Shown: in pieces, positions 37,299 to 46,854 of the stretch
Layout of the letters: each line of letters opens with the position of its first letter
Position numbering within the stretch: position 1 is the first letter of the stretch
Program-made: the position numbers and the translations under genes
Assembly: GCF_003627795.1 (NCBI RefSeq)
Contig: NZ_CP032684.1
Coordinates: 1,093,001-1,157,000, forward strand
Direction of reading: 5' to 3'
DNA: 64,000 nt
Source: Rhizobium sp. CCGE531
GTDB lineage: Bacteria > Pseudomonadota > Alphaproteobacteria > Rhizobiales > Rhizobiaceae
The notes under the pieces: model-generated
Seen by the model: the letters and a program-made list of their open reading frames with translations, nothing else
Told to the model about the DNA's origin: nothing
The model's database searches: none

Positions 37299-38936
37299 AT
37301 GAAAGCCTTTGCCGACCTCCTCGACCGCCTGGTGCTGACGCCGAGCCGCAACGGCAAGCTGAAGCTGCTGACCGATTATTTCCGCGATACGCCCGATCCC
37401 GACCGCGGCTATGGTCTCGCCGCCATCGCCGGCACGCTCGAGGTGCGCAACGTCAAGCCCGCCATGCTGCGCGAGCTCGTTCTCGAGCGCATGGACGATG
37501 TGCTGTTCCGCTATTCCTATGATTATGTCGGCGACCTTGCCGAAACGATCTCGCTGGTATGGGACAAGGAGAGCGACATCGAGCGTCCCGCCGGCGAACA
37601 GCCGAAGCTCGGCGACGTCGTCCACCGCATGAACGCGCTGGGGCGGACTGAGGTGCGCAGTTTCGTCCGCGACCTGCTGGACCGGCTGGATACGTCGGGT
37701 CGTTTCGCCTTCCTGAAGCTTGCAACCGGCGCCCTGCGCATCGGCGTCTCGGCTCGGCTTGCCAAGCAGGCATTGGCGGAGCTTGCCGGCAAGGACGTCG
37801 CCGAAATCGAAACGCTGTGGCACGGCCTGCAGCCGCCCTATGAGAGCCTGTTCCAATGGCTTGAGGGCAAGGGAGAGCGCCCGATATTGGCGACGCCGGC
37901 GATCTTCCATTCCGTCATGCTCGCCAATCCGGTTGAAACAGGCGATCTCGATGGGCTCGACCCGCGGGATTTCGCCGCCGAATGGAAATGGGACGGCATT
38001 CGCGTCCAGCTTTCGCGCTCCGGCGACACGAGCAAGCTCTATTCGCGCTCGGGCGACGATATATCCGGCGCCTTTCCCGACGTCGTGGACGCCATGAATT
38101 TCGAGGGCGTCATGGATGGTGAGCTGCTGGTCGGCGGCACCGTGCGCTCGAACAGCCTGACGCGCAGCTTTTCCGATCTGCAGCAGCGCCTCAACCGCAA
38201 GACCGTCACGACAAAGATGCTGGAGGAATTCCCGGCCTTCATCCGCGCCTACGATCTTCTGTTCGATGGCGCGGAGGACGTGCGCGCCCGCGGTTTCCTC
38301 GATCGGCGCGAGCGGCTGACAGAGATCATCGAGGCTGCGCCGCACGACCGCTTCGATCTGTCGCCGCTCGTCGATTTCGCCTCCTGGGAGGAGCTGGACC
38401 GGCTGCGCACCTCGCCGCCCGATCCGGTGATCGAAGGCGTAATGATCAAGCGCAGGGACAGCGCCTATCTCGCCGGTCGCGCCAAAGGTCCCTGGTTCAA
38501 GTGGAAGCGCGATCCCTACAATGTCGATGCAGTGCTGATGTATGCGCAGCGCGGCCACGGCAAGCGCTCCAGCTACTATTCCGATTTCACTTTCGGCGTA
38601 TGGGCCATGACCCCGGAGGGCGAACAGCTCGTACCCGTCGGCAAAGCCTATTTCGGCTTCACCGATGCCGAGCTGGAAGTGCTCGACAAATTCGTGCGCA
38701 ACAATACGGTCGATCGTTTCGGCCCGGTGCGGGCCGTGCGCGCCGATCGCGATTTCGGCTTTGTGCTCGAGGTGGCCTTTGAAGGCATCAACCGCTCCAC
38801 CCGCCATAAGTCGGGTGTCGCCATGCGCTTTCCCCGCATCTCCCGGTTGCGACCCGACAAGCCGCCATACGAGGCGGATCGGCTGGAAAGTTTGATTGCG
38901 ATGATTGACGCCAAGTCTCCGGTTGTCGATGAATAG
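37299..38936 (+). CDS. ATP-dependent DNA ligase (ligase-associated cassette)
   Basis: A 545-residue ATP-dependent ligase (LigB/LigC-like, TIGR04120 type). The N-terminal DNA-binding part is followed by the nucleotidyltransferase domain with the adenylated Lys in AAEWKWDGIRVQL (motif I), FEGVMDGELLV (motif III-IV), IEGVMIKRRDSAYLAGRAKGPWFKWKRDP (motifs IV-V), and an OB domain. It joins nicked DNA, supplementary to the NAD ligase, presumably in repair with the upstream exonuclease. Start ATG 37299 lies ten bases after the inverted repeat, whose GGGGAGAAGGAGG end offers the ribosome site. Confidence 0.93.
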   Translation: MKAFADLLDRLVLTPSRNGKLKLLTDYFRDTPDPDRGYGLAAIAGTLEVRNVKPAMLRELVLERMDDVLFRYSYDYVGDLAETISLVWDKESDIERPAGEQPKLGDVVHRMNALGRTEVRSFVRDLLDRLDTSGRFAFLKLATGALRIGVSARLAKQALAELAGKDVAEIETLWHGLQPPYESLFQWLEGKGERPILATPAIFHSVMLANPVETGDLDGLDPRDFAAEWKWDGIRVQLSRSGDTSKLYSRSGDDISGAFPDVVDAMNFEGVMDGELLVGGTVRSNSLTRSFSDLQQRLNRKTVTTKMLEEFPAFIRAYDLLFDGAEDVRARGFLDRRERLTEIIEAAPHDRFDLSPLVDFASWEELDRLRTSPPDPVIEGVMIKRRDSAYLAGRAKGPWFKWKRDPYNVDAVLMYAQRGHGKRSSYYSDFTFGVWAMTPEGEQLVPVGKAYFGFTDAELEVLDKFVRNNTVDRFGPVRAVRADRDFGFVLEVAFEGINRSTRHKSGVAMRFPRISRLRPDKPPYEADRLESLIAMIDAKSPVVDE

Positions 38937-39024
38937 GACAGGGCGATTCCTCACCACAATGTGAGTTGGCCTTGCCTTTCAACCCGTGCAGATTTGCGCT
39001 GCGCCGGGATATTTGGACAGAGCT

Positions 39025-40011
39025 ATGACCATGTCTGACGACCACCTATTCCGTCTCAATCGCCGCGGCGTTCTGGCCGGCATCGCTGTCGCCCTTTTTG
39101 CGCCCAATATCATCCGGGCATCCGATGACAGCACGGTCGGGAGCAAGCCCGCCGAAAACAAGGGCGCGATTGCGAGGAGCGATGAAAAGGCCGAGGATGC
39201 ACCGCCGCTGCAGTCGGGCGACTATGCCAAGGAGCGCCACCTGTTCCGGACCGACCTCCTGAGCAAGGGGCCGGCTCCCGACATCTACGAACCGCTGCTC
39301 ACGCCCTCGACGGCCGACCAGCTTTTCTATCGCAGCGGCCTCGGCGGCGAACTGGAACTCGTCGCTTGGGTTTCCCGCTATACGCGCTCACTGAAGCCGA
39401 AGCCGGCCGTGCTTTTCCTGCATGGCGGCAACGCCATCGGCCAGGGGCACTGGCAGCTGATGAAGCCCTATATCGATGCCGGTTACGTCGTCATGATCCC
39501 GTCCATGCGCGGCGAGAATGGCCAGAGGGGCAATTTCTCGGGCTTTTACGACGAAGTTGCTGATGTGCTGGCGGCCTCCAACCGGCTACGGCACCTGCCG
39601 GGCGTCGATCCGCATCGCCTGTTCCTGGCGGGACACAGCATCGGCGGCACGCTTGCCATGTTGACCGCCATGTCGACGAAGCGGTTCCGTGCTGTCGCGC
39701 CGATATCAGGCAATCCGGATGCCTATGCCTTTTTCGGCCGCTATCCGCAGGATATTCGCTTCAATACGAAGAACACGCGCGAATTCCAGATGCGGTCGCC
39801 GCTCTGCTATCCGCACAGCTTCAAAAGCCCGGTAAAGCTGTTCCATGGCACCGAGGAAGCCCATTTCGACTCGCGCCTGGCGCTGCTCTCGAAGCGGGCG
39901 ACGGCCGCCGGCGTGAAGATGGAGATGGCAACCGTGCCTGGCAGTCATAATTCGGCTCTGCCGGGCGAGATCGAACAGAGCATCGAGTTCTTCAGGAGCG
40001 TCGCCGTCTAA
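39025..40011 (+). CDS. exported alpha/beta hydrolase
   Basis: A 328-residue protein. FRLNRRGVLAGIAVALFAPNII at the start is a Tat-like signal (NRRGVLAG), so export is likely. The hydrolase core shows KPAVLFLHGGNAIGQGHW (oxyanion region), the nucleophile elbow LAGHSIGGTLAM with Ser, and VPGSHNSALP near the end for His. It resembles prolyl-oligopeptidase/dienelactone-hydrolase-like peptidases, substrate unknown. ATG 39025 has GGACAG seven bases before; ATG 39031 is also possible. It converges on the mutase gene with an 8-base gap. Confidence 0.82.
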   Translation: MTMSDDHLFRLNRRGVLAGIAVALFAPNIIRASDDSTVGSKPAENKGAIARSDEKAEDAPPLQSGDYAKERHLFRTDLLSKGPAPDIYEPLLTPSTADQLFYRSGLGGELELVAWVSRYTRSLKPKPAVLFLHGGNAIGQGHWQLMKPYIDAGYVVMIPSMRGENGQRGNFSGFYDEVADVLAASNRLRHLPGVDPHRLFLAGHSIGGTLAMLTAMSTKRFRAVAPISGNPDAYAFFGRYPQDIRFNTKNTREFQMRSPLCYPHSFKSPVKLFHGTEEAHFDSRLALLSKRATAAGVKMEMATVPGSHNSALPGEIEQSIEFFRSVAV

Positions 40012-40019
40012 ATAGCCGC

Positions 40020-42152
40020 TTACGCCATCAGCTTTTCTGTCAGCGCCGATGCCGCCTGCGCGATCACGGTTCCGGGCGGAAAGATCGCATCCGCGCCCGC
40101 CGCTTCGAGGGCTGCGAAATCCTGTGGCGGAATGACGCCGCCGACGGCGATCAGCACCTTGCCGGCATGGCGGCGCGCAAGCGCAGCCTTCAATTCCGGC
40201 ACCAGCGTCAGATGGCCGGCGGCAAGCGACGATGCGCCGACGATGTCGACCCCCTCGCGCACGGCGACGTCGGCCACTTCCTCCGGGGTCTGGAACATCG
40301 CGCCGACGACGACATCGAAACCGAGATCGGCAAAGGCCGTGGCGATGACCTTCTGGCCGCGATCGTGCCCATCCTGGCCCATCTTGGCAATGAGGATGCG
40401 CGGCTTCTCTCCCCGTGCCCTGCGGAACGCCTCGACTTTGGCCACCGCCGCATTGAAGACCGGATCTTCAGAGCCGACTTCCTTGCGGTAGACGCCGGAG
40501 ATGGTCCTGATCTCGGCGACATGACGGCCATAGGCTTTTTCGAGAGCTAGCGAGATTTCGCCGACGGTGGCTCTCGCTCTTGCCGCCTGGACGGCAAAAT
40601 CAAGGAGATTGCCGGTGCCGTTTCGCGCGGCATAGGTCAAAGCATCCAGGGCTGTTTCGACGGCAGCGGTCTCGCGCGTTCCCTTCAGTTGCTGCAGCTT
40701 GGAAAGCTGGCGTGCCCGCACCTCGGAATTCTCGACCTTCAGGACATCGACTTCGATATCCTTTTCAGGCTTGGAAAAATTGACGCCGACGACGGTTTGA
40801 TGGCCGCTGTCGATGCGCGCTTGCGTGCGAGCGGCCGCTTCCTCGATCCGGAGTTTCGGAATGCCCTTCTCGATCGCTTTCGCCATGCCGCCCAGCGCCT
40901 CAACCTCCTCGATGTGGGCAAGGGCACGCGCGGCAAGATCATGGGTCAGCCGTTCGACATAGGCCGAGCCGCCCCATGGGTCGATGATCCCTGTCGTGCC
41001 CGATTCCTTCTGCAGGAGGATCTGCGTGTTGCGTGCGATGCGGGCGGAATGGTCGGTCGGTAGCGCGAGCGCCTCGTCGAAAGAATTGGTGTGGAGCGAT
41101 TGCGTGTGCCCCTGCGTCGCCGCCATCGCCTCGACCATGGTGCGAATGATGTTGTTCATCGGGTCCTGGGCCGTCAGCGACCAGCCGGAGGTCTGGCTAT
41201 GGGTCCTGAGCGCGAGGGATTTCTGGTCTTTCGGCGCGAAATTCTTCTGCATCAAGGCGGCCCAGATCAGCCGTCCGGCGCGCATCTTGGCGACTTCCAT
41301 GAAGAAGTTCATGCCGACGGCCCAGAAGAAGGAGAGGCGAGGGGCGAAGCTGTCGATATTGAGCCCCGCCGCGACGCCGGCCCGCGCATATTCTATGCCG
41401 TCGGCGATCGTGTAGGCGAGCTCCAGATCCGCCGTCGCACCGGCCTCCTGCATATGGTAGCCGGAGATCGAGATGGAGTTGAACTTCGGCATTCGCCGGC
41501 TGGTATAGCTGAAGATGTCCGAAACGATCCGCATCGAGGGTTGCGGCGGATAGATATAGGTGTTGCGGACCATGAACTCCTTGAGGATGTCGTTCTGGAT
41601 CGTGCCGGAAAGCTTGTCCTCGGAGACGCCCTGTTCCTCAGCGGCGACGATATAGAGCGCCATGATCGGCAGTACCGCGCCATTCATGGTCATCGACACG
41701 CTCATCTCGTCGAGCGGAATGCCGTCGAAAAGCTGGCGCATATCGAGGATGGAATCGATCGCCACACCCGCCATGCCGACATCGCCGGCGACACGCGGAT
41801 GATCGCTGTCATAGCCACGGTGGGTGGCAAGATCGAAGGCGACGGAAAGACCCTTCTGCCCGGCCGCGAGATTGCGGCGGTAGAAGGCGTTGGATTCCTC
41901 GGCGGTCGAGAAGCCGGCATATTGGCGGATGGTCCAGGGCTGCTGGACATACATTGTCGGGTAGGGGCCGCGCACGAAGGGTGCCGCGCCGGGATAGGTC
42001 TCGAGGAAGTTTAGGCCGGAGAGATCGCTTTCATTGTAAGCGCGCTTGACGCTAATGCCTTCGGGTGTTTCCCACGCTGGGGTATCGGTTGTCGGCGCCG
42101 TTGCTTGCGGTTTGGCCCAGTGGATGGTGCTGAAGTTCGGAATCTTGGTCAT
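40020..42152 (-). CDS. bhbA: methylmalonyl-CoA mutase, B12-binding large subunit
   Basis: A 710-residue mutase of full length. The catalytic barrel has [22 protein letters not shown] and the substrate loop region [14 protein letters not shown]; the C-terminal cobalamin domain has DGHDRG (Asp594, His596, Gly599), giving base-off/His-on binding, followed by GASSLAAGH and IAVGGVIPP. It interconverts methylmalonyl-CoA and succinyl-CoA, the last step of propionate breakdown from valine, isoleucine and odd-chain lipids. Start 42152 precedes the conserved PNFSTIHW; the small-subunit gene lies upstream beyond an inverted repeat. Confidence 0.95.
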   Translation of the reverse strand: MTKIPNFSTIHWAKPQATAPTTDTPAWETPEGISVKRAYNESDLSGLNFLETYPGAAPFVRGPYPTMYVQQPWTIRQYAGFSTAEESNAFYRRNLAAGQKGLSVAFDLATHRGYDSDHPRVAGDVGMAGVAIDSILDMRQLFDGIPLDEMSVSMTMNGAVLPIMALYIVAAEEQGVSEDKLSGTIQNDILKEFMVRNTYIYPPQPSMRIVSDIFSYTSRRMPKFNSISISGYHMQEAGATADLELAYTIADGIEYARAGVAAGLNIDSFAPRLSFFWAVGMNFFMEVAKMRAGRLIWAALMQKNFAPKDQKSLALRTHSQTSGWSLTAQDPMNNIIRTMVEAMAATQGHTQSLHTNSFDEALALPTDHSARIARNTQILLQKESGTTGIIDPWGGSAYVERLTHDLAARALAHIEEVEALGGMAKAIEKGIPKLRIEEAAARTQARIDSGHQTVVGVNFSKPEKDIEVDVLKVENSEVRARQLSKLQQLKGTRETAAVETALDALTYAARNGTGNLLDFAVQAARARATVGEISLALEKAYGRHVAEIRTISGVYRKEVGSEDPVFNAAVAKVEAFRRARGEKPRILIAKMGQDGHDRGQKVIATAFADLGFDVVVGAMFQTPEEVADVAVREGVDIVGASSLAAGHLTLVPELKAALARRHAGKVLIAVGGVIPPQDFAALEAAGADAIFPPGTVIAQAASALTEKLMA

Positions 42153-42186
42153 GGGGCCGAGGCCTCCGTGGATGCCGGACGTGCGA

Positions 42187-42375
42187 CACCCCCCTCTGTC
42201 GCTGTCGTGACATCTCCCCCACAAGGGGGGAGATTGGAAACTCGCGGAGCCTTTTCACGCCAAATCGATATCGAATCCGCAGGAGCTAAATTTGATGCTC
42301 CTGTGGCATGGAGCAGCTGTTTTGGAACGATCTCCCCCCTTGTGGGGGAGATGTCACGAAGTGACAGAGGGGGGT
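42187..42375. repeat. large inverted repeat between the two mutase genes
   Basis: Left arm 42187-42235 (CCCCCCTCTGTCGC, GTGACATCTCCCCC, ACAAGGGGGGAGAT) and right arm 42330-42375 are inverted copies; each inner end is a hairpin around CTTGTGG. The 94-base centre has no gene. It fills most of the 42153-42405 gap. Confidence 0.75.
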
Positions 42376-42405
42376 GCGCAGCCTCCGAGAACGCGATGTT
42401 CATTC

Positions 42406-43755
42406 TCATCCCTCCACCACCGCATCCAGCCGCACCGGCATCAGCCCCATGCCGCCAGCAACCGGCCCCAAAGCCCCCAAAACAGTCACCAGCCGCTCCG
42501 TCTTCATGGCAAACAGCGTCGTCCCCACGATTGGTCCAGCGGCACGACCTGCACGCGCCTCGGCAACCATCGCCGCAAGCTCGCCGCTGGCGATCACCTT
42601 CGCCAATCCGCCCTTGCTTTCGATATCGGTGAAAATATCCCATGCCCGCTCGGCCAGCGCGTCGGTCAGCGCCTCGATGCCGCCGGCTCCGGCGGCGGGA
42701 TCGACGACATGATCGAGATGGCTCTCGGCCATGAGGATCGTCTGCGTGTTGCGCGCAAGGCGCCGCGCCAGCGGATCGGGAATGCCGTGCGTCAGGCTGT
42801 GCGGCAGAACGGAGATCTCGTCGGCGCCGCCGACGCCGGCTGAAAAGACCGCGATCGTATTGCGCAGAATATTCGTCTCGGGATCGCGGTGGGTGAGCAT
42901 GCGATAGCTCGTTTCCGCCAGGAGATGCGCCGGCTGCCGATTGGGGACGCCGCAGGCTTCGGCGATCCGGGCGAAGATCAGCCGCGCCGCGCGTGTCTTT
43001 GCCATCGTCGTGAACTGGTTCTGATCGGCCGAAAGGCAGAGGCTGGTTGCCCGAAGCGCTGCTTCCGGCGAAAGGCCGGCCTTATCCAGCAATCGCAAAT
43101 GGCCGACGAGACTTGCCGCCATGACGGCCAGCTCCTGTGCCTCGGTGCCGCCGGCATTGTGCACCACGCGGCCGTCCGCATTGACGATCGTGCCTGGAAA
43201 TTCGCGCTCGGCGAAGCTCTTGATGTCGTTTGCACTAATAATCTGTTCGCCGCTCGCTGAAAACGCATCGATACCAATATGCAGTGCGTGGGTGCCGTCC
43301 GGGAGAGCGGCTGTGAGGGCGTCGATAGAGCCGGGTTCGAAACCGTCAAAGCGCAGGGCAACAGTTCTGTCCGCCATTGCGGCTGCCAGCGCGCCTGAAA
43401 AGCCAGGCGCTTGTGCATCGAGGCCAGTGCCGAAGGCGGAAGCCGAACTCTTCGAGACAAGCGAGATGCCGGTTGCGCCATTGGCCAGATCGTCCCCGAG
43501 TTGCGCCAGCGCCCGCTCTACGTCCGGATCATCCATACGCTGGCTCACCGTCCAGGGCATGTCGGCCCGCTGGCGCGCAAGCGGCGTGCAATCGCGGCGG
43601 CGCTGGTAAAGCGGATCGATGGCAATGCCATCATCGGTCCGCGACACCAGGGTTTCCTGGAAATCCTGGCCTTTCAGCGCCCGTTCCACCAGCTTCAGCC
43701 AGCCCTTGCGGTCGGTCTGGTCGAAGGTGGCCGGGTCGAGACTGTCGATATTCAT
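42406..43755 (-). CDS. methylmalonyl-CoA mutase, small subunit
   Basis: A 449-residue protein matching the mutase barrel (PLYQRRRDCTPLARQRADMPWTVSQRMDD at the start, ARAARLIFARIAEACG, AETSYRMLTHRDPETNILRNTIAVFSAGVGGADEISVLPH, AESHLDHVVDPAAGAGGIE) but it lacks the DxHxxG cobalamin domain and ends at the barrel. Small subunits of the heterodimeric enzyme are catalytically inactive and structural. It is shorter than the Propionibacterium small subunit (about 640), mainly at the C-terminus. Order small then large subunit matches heterodimeric operons. Confidence 0.88.
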   Translation of the reverse strand: MNIDSLDPATFDQTDRKGWLKLVERALKGQDFQETLVSRTDDGIAIDPLYQRRRDCTPLARQRADMPWTVSQRMDDPDVERALAQLGDDLANGATGISLVSKSSASAFGTGLDAQAPGFSGALAAAMADRTVALRFDGFEPGSIDALTAALPDGTHALHIGIDAFSASGEQIISANDIKSFAEREFPGTIVNADGRVVHNAGGTEAQELAVMAASLVGHLRLLDKAGLSPEAALRATSLCLSADQNQFTTMAKTRAARLIFARIAEACGVPNRQPAHLLAETSYRMLTHRDPETNILRNTIAVFSAGVGGADEISVLPHSLTHGIPDPLARRLARNTQTILMAESHLDHVVDPAAGAGGIEALTDALAERAWDIFTDIESKGGLAKVIASGELAAMVAEARAGRAAGPIVGTTLFAMKTERLVTVLGALGPVAGGMGLMPVRLDAVVEG

Positions 43756-43908
43756 GCGATCCTCCGTCCCGCAATGGTCTAGCCCATGATGCCGCGAGGG
43801 AAAACAGGAGTTTGGTCAACCCGGGCAATATCTCGCCGATGACGCCAGCCTCGCTCCAGCCGCGCCGTTCATCATGCGGCTGATCCGATATGTCCCAACT
43901 GGTTTCCG

Positions 43909-44715
43909 ATGATGGCCGATCTGCTGCCCGTTTCCCGTCACCTGCTCGCCGCTGCCGCCCTGGCGGCATTGTCCGCCTGCAGCATCATTCCCGATACCGG
44001 CGCGACAGACCCGGACCGATTTGCGCAGGAGACCTCGCCGATCTTCTATCGTCCTGAAGGCATCGATCCACAGAAGGTACAGCGCCTGCCGGTGCAGCCG
44101 GTGCCGCAGTCGCGTGATCTCTTCCGCACGCAGTTCCATCAGACCTACGGCCTGCCGACCTTCAATCCGGTGCATCAGGCCATGTATGCCCAGCGAAACG
44201 AAGACGATTTCATGCTGCCGGCCATACCCTACAAGCGCATCGATCCGCGCTTCCTGCGGCAGGAGGTGGATTATCGGACCAATGAACGGCCCGGCACCAT
44301 CATCGTCGATACGCGAAGCCACTTCCTTTATTTCGTCGAGCCGGGCGGCAGGGCCATGCGCTATGGCGTCGGCCTCGGCGCCGCGGGATATGCCTGGCAC
44401 GGCAGGGGCGTGATCCAGTGGAAGCAGAAGTGGCCACGCTGGACGCCGCCCGCCGAGATGGTTGCGCGCGACCCGCAGATCAAGCCGGTATCGGCCGAGC
44501 GTGGCGGCATGAATCCAGGGCCGACCAACCCGCTCGGAGCGCGTGCGCTCTATATCTATCAGAGTGGCCGGGATACGCTTTATCGCGTTCACGGTACGCC
44601 GGATTGGCAGTCGATCGGCAAGGCGGCGTCCTCCGGATGCGTGCGCATGCTTAACCAGGACGTGATCGATCTCTACAACCGGGTGCCCGATAAGACGGAA
44701 ATTGTCGTTCTGTAG
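43909..44715 (+). CDS. L,D-transpeptidase, lipoprotein type
   Basis: A 268-residue protein with signal and lipobox (HLLAAAALAALSACS; Cys24), so it is exported and probably lipid-anchored. The YkuD domain starts near GTIIVDTRSHFLYFVEPGG and has YRVHGTPDW and IGKAASSGCVRMLNQDVIDLY, the catalytic His and Cys. It would form 3-3 peptidoglycan crosslinks or attach proteins to the wall. A second, closely similar gene follows 162 bases later. Confidence 0.9.
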   Translation: MMADLLPVSRHLLAAAALAALSACSIIPDTGATDPDRFAQETSPIFYRPEGIDPQKVQRLPVQPVPQSRDLFRTQFHQTYGLPTFNPVHQAMYAQRNEDDFMLPAIPYKRIDPRFLRQEVDYRTNERPGTIIVDTRSHFLYFVEPGGRAMRYGVGLGAAGYAWHGRGVIQWKQKWPRWTPPAEMVARDPQIKPVSAERGGMNPGPTNPLGARALYIYQSGRDTLYRVHGTPDWQSIGKAASSGCVRMLNQDVIDLYNRVPDKTEIVVL

Positions 44716-44877
44716 GGATATTTTATCACAAATTTTCGTGATGTTGCATAAGTGCGATAGCGGGCTCCAGCTACGCTCTTTAGTTTTGCTCCTGTCTCTG
44801 CGAACCTCTCGGGGAGCCGAATCAGCTTGTGTGTTGCGGGTTCTTGCTTTCCCTTCAATAGGAACGATGCTGTCGAC

Positions 44878-45609
44878 ATGAGTCTGCCTTCATCTCTATC
44901 CCGACGTAATTTTCTCGCCCTTGCTGGTATCGGCGCGGTTTCGACGCTCGCCGGCTGCGCTTCCACCATCGACAACGGCCCCGTCGTCAGCCCGGTGCAA
45001 TATTCCGGCTCGCCAAGGCCGTTCCGCACTTGGTTCTCCAGCTATGATGGCGAGCAGCCGGATCCGGCGGTCATCTATGCGGCCATGGACGATGGCGGTT
45101 TCCATATCCCCCCGGTTCCCTACCAGCAGATCGACCGGCGGTTTTATCGTCAGCGCGTCGTGGATCCGACCGGAGAGGCGCCGGGTAGTGTGATCGTCAA
45201 CACGACTGAGCGCATGCTCTACGTCACTGAGCAGGGTGGCACGGCAATGCGCTATGGTATCGGCGTCGGCCGCGAGGGCTTTGCCTGGCAGGGCCGCGGC
45301 GTCATTCAGTGGCGCAAGAAATGGCCGCGCTGGAACCCGCCGGACGAAATGGTCGCCCGTCAGCCGGAGCTTGTGAAGTTTTCTATTTCCAATGGCGGCA
45401 TGGATCCGGGCCTGAAGAATCCGCTCGGCGCGCGTGCGCTGTATATTTTCGAAGACAAGCAGGATTCGCTCTACCGCCTGCACGGCAATCCCGACTGGCG
45501 CTCTATCGGCAAGGCCGTATCCTCTGGCTGCGTCCGCTTGCTGAACCAGGATGTCATCGACCTCTATGATCGCGTGCCGGAGCGCGCGCCGATCCTCGTA
45601 ACGAGCTGA
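44878..45609 (+). CDS. L,D-transpeptidase, Tat-exported paralogue
   Basis: A 243-residue YkuD protein. The N-terminus SRRNFLALAGIGAVSTLAGC has both a twin-arginine motif and a lipobox, unlike its Sec-type neighbour. GSVIVNTTERMLYVTEQGG, YRLHGNPDW and IGKAVSSGCVRLLNQDVIDLYDRV match the neighbour position for position, so the two arose by duplication. Use of the Tat route for one copy is a notable difference. The ATG at 44878 opens the signal. A strong terminator follows. Confidence 0.9.
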   Translation: MSLPSSLSRRNFLALAGIGAVSTLAGCASTIDNGPVVSPVQYSGSPRPFRTWFSSYDGEQPDPAVIYAAMDDGGFHIPPVPYQQIDRRFYRQRVVDPTGEAPGSVIVNTTERMLYVTEQGGTAMRYGIGVGREGFAWQGRGVIQWRKKWPRWNPPDEMVARQPELVKFSISNGGMDPGLKNPLGARALYIFEDKQDSLYRLHGNPDWRSIGKAVSSGCVRLLNQDVIDLYDRVPERAPILVTS

Positions 45610-45623
45610 TACGGCACTATCGT

Positions 45624-45656
45624 AAAAGGGCGCTCGAGGCGCCCTTTGCAGTTTTT
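45624..45656 (+). terminator. rho-independent terminator after the L,D-transpeptidase genes
   Basis: AAAGGGCGC-TCGAG-GCGCCCTTT, a perfect 9-base stem with 5-base loop, followed by GCAGTTTTT. Confidence 0.8.
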
Positions 45657-45721
45657 GCTGGAAGTGGCAGTTTTACTGGAAGTAGCGGCATCCCGAAGCC
45701 AGGTTCAACCCTGAAGCCAGT

Positions 45722-46186
45722 TCAAATCGTCGTCAGATTGGTTTTCAGCTGCTGCAGCCGGTCGCGCAGATTGGCTATTTCGGTCATGTCGCAGCCGGTC
45801 GCCTGGCCGATGGTATCCATGATCATGCCAACCTGGCACCTCAAGCCCGTGCCATTTTCCGTCAGCGAAATGATCACTTGCCGTTCATCCTTTGGATCGC
45901 GTGCGCGGCTGATCAGGCCGGCCTGTTCGAGCCGCTTCAGCAGTGGCGATAGCGTTCCGGAATCGAGATCCAGCTTCTCGCCGATGGCCTTGACCGACAG
46001 GCAGCCCTTTTCCCACAACACGAGCATGACGAGATACTGCGGATAGGTAAGGCCGACGCGGTCGAGAATCGGCTTGTAGGCCCGGTTAAAGGCATGCGCG
46101 GCGCTGTAGACGGCAAAACAAAGCTGGCTTTCCAGCCGCTTTTCCTCGTCGGGTATCATGGTCTGCCCATCCGTCTTGTCCGTCAT
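45722..46186 (-). CDS. ohrR: organic hydroperoxide resistance regulator OhrR (MarR family)
   Basis: A 154-residue MarR-family repressor. LESQLCFAVYSAAHAFNRAYKPIL carries the peroxide-sensing Cys23 of OhrR, and LTYPQYLVMLVLWEKG with IGEKLDLDSGTLSPLLKRLE is the winged helix. No second sensing Cys is evident near the C-terminus, so it is the one-Cys type. Oxidation by organic peroxide releases it from DNA and induces ohr, which is transcribed divergently from the shared spacer. Confidence 0.93.
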   Translation of the reverse strand: MTDKTDGQTMIPDEEKRLESQLCFAVYSAAHAFNRAYKPILDRVGLTYPQYLVMLVLWEKGCLSVKAIGEKLDLDSGTLSPLLKRLEQAGLISRARDPKDERQVIISLTENGTGLRCQVGMIMDTIGQATGCDMTEIANLRDRLQQLKTNLTTI

Positions 46187-46232
46187 TGCTGCTCCGCCAT
46201 TTTTCTTGTTGCCGGCATTGTCACAAATTCAC

Positions 46233-46282
46233 TTTGCAAAATCAAATTGCAAAAAATACATGTTGTGCACGATTAAATCGTG
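46233..46282. promoter_or_regulatory. ohrR-ohr control region with two inverted repeats
   Basis: TTTGCAA-7 bases-TTGCAAA (46233-46253) and CACGATT-A-AATCGTG (46268-46282), both perfect, in the 136-base divergent spacer. One or both should be OhrR sites; the second sits close to ohr. Confidence 0.6.
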
Positions 46283-46322
46283 ATGTATATAATCGCTATC
46301 CAACACGAAAAGGAGACATGAC

Positions 46323-46745
46323 ATGCCAATTCTCTACACCACCAAAGCTTCCGCCACCGGTGGCCGCGCCGGCCATGCGGTTTCCGAAAACGGCGTCCTC
46401 GACGTCACGCTGACCGTACCGAAGGAACTCGGCGGCGACGGCGCCACGGGCACCAATCCGGAGCAGCTTTTTGCAGCCGGCTATTCCGCCTGCTTCCTCG
46501 GTGCCCTGAAATTTGTCGCGGGCCAGCAGAAGGTCAAGATTCCGGAAGACGCAAAGGTAACCGCGACTGTCGGTATCGGCCCGCGCGCGGATGGCAGCGG
46601 CTTCGGCATCGAAGTGTCCCTGGCGGTCCATATCCCCGGCATGGACAAGGCCGAAGCCGAAAAGCTTGCTGCCGCCGCCCATATCGTATGCCCCTACAGC
46701 CACGCCATGCGCACCTCGACTGAAGTGCCGGTTGCGGTTGTCTGA
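46323..46745 (+). CDS. ohr: organic hydroperoxide resistance protein Ohr
   Basis: A 140-residue OsmC/Ohr-family thiol peroxidase. The paired active cysteines are Cys57 (AAGYSACFLGAL) and Cys123 (AHIVCPYSHAMR); GRAGHAVSENGVLDV and FAAGYSACF are typical of Ohr. It reduces organic hydroperoxides in the cytoplasm with lipoyl-type reductants. An AAAAGGAG site precedes the ATG. It is regulated by OhrR next door and ends at a terminator. Confidence 0.95.
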   Translation: MPILYTTKASATGGRAGHAVSENGVLDVTLTVPKELGGDGATGTNPEQLFAAGYSACFLGALKFVAGQQKVKIPEDAKVTATVGIGPRADGSGFGIEVSLAVHIPGMDKAEAEKLAAAAHIVCPYSHAMRTSTEVPVAVV

Positions 46746-46777
46746 GGCGGACGGCCACCTACGTCATTGAAAGCTTC

Positions 46778-46812
46778 AGGAGCAGGGATTTTGTCTCTGC
46801 TCCTTTTCTTTT
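46778..46812 (+). terminator. rho-independent terminator after ohr
   Basis: AGGAGCAG (46778-46785) pairs with CTGCTCCT (46797-46804), followed by TTTTCTTTT. Confidence 0.75.
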
Positions 46813-46832
46813 GCAAGAAAGATGCTATATTT

Positions 46833-46844
46833 TTTCCTAGGAAA
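46833..46844. promoter_or_regulatory. candidate operator of the Xre-RES pair
   Basis: TTTCCTAGGAAA, a perfect 12-base palindrome, 10 bases before the antitoxin ATG and next to an AT-rich stretch. Xre antitoxins bind such palindromes to repress their own operon. Confidence 0.5.
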
Positions 46845-46854
46845 GGATGTGGCT

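Noticed and set aside
44726..44741. TCACAAATTTTCGTGA as an operator between the two L,D-transpeptidases
   Set aside because: Imperfect, AT-rich and close to the preceding stop; not distinguishable from chance.
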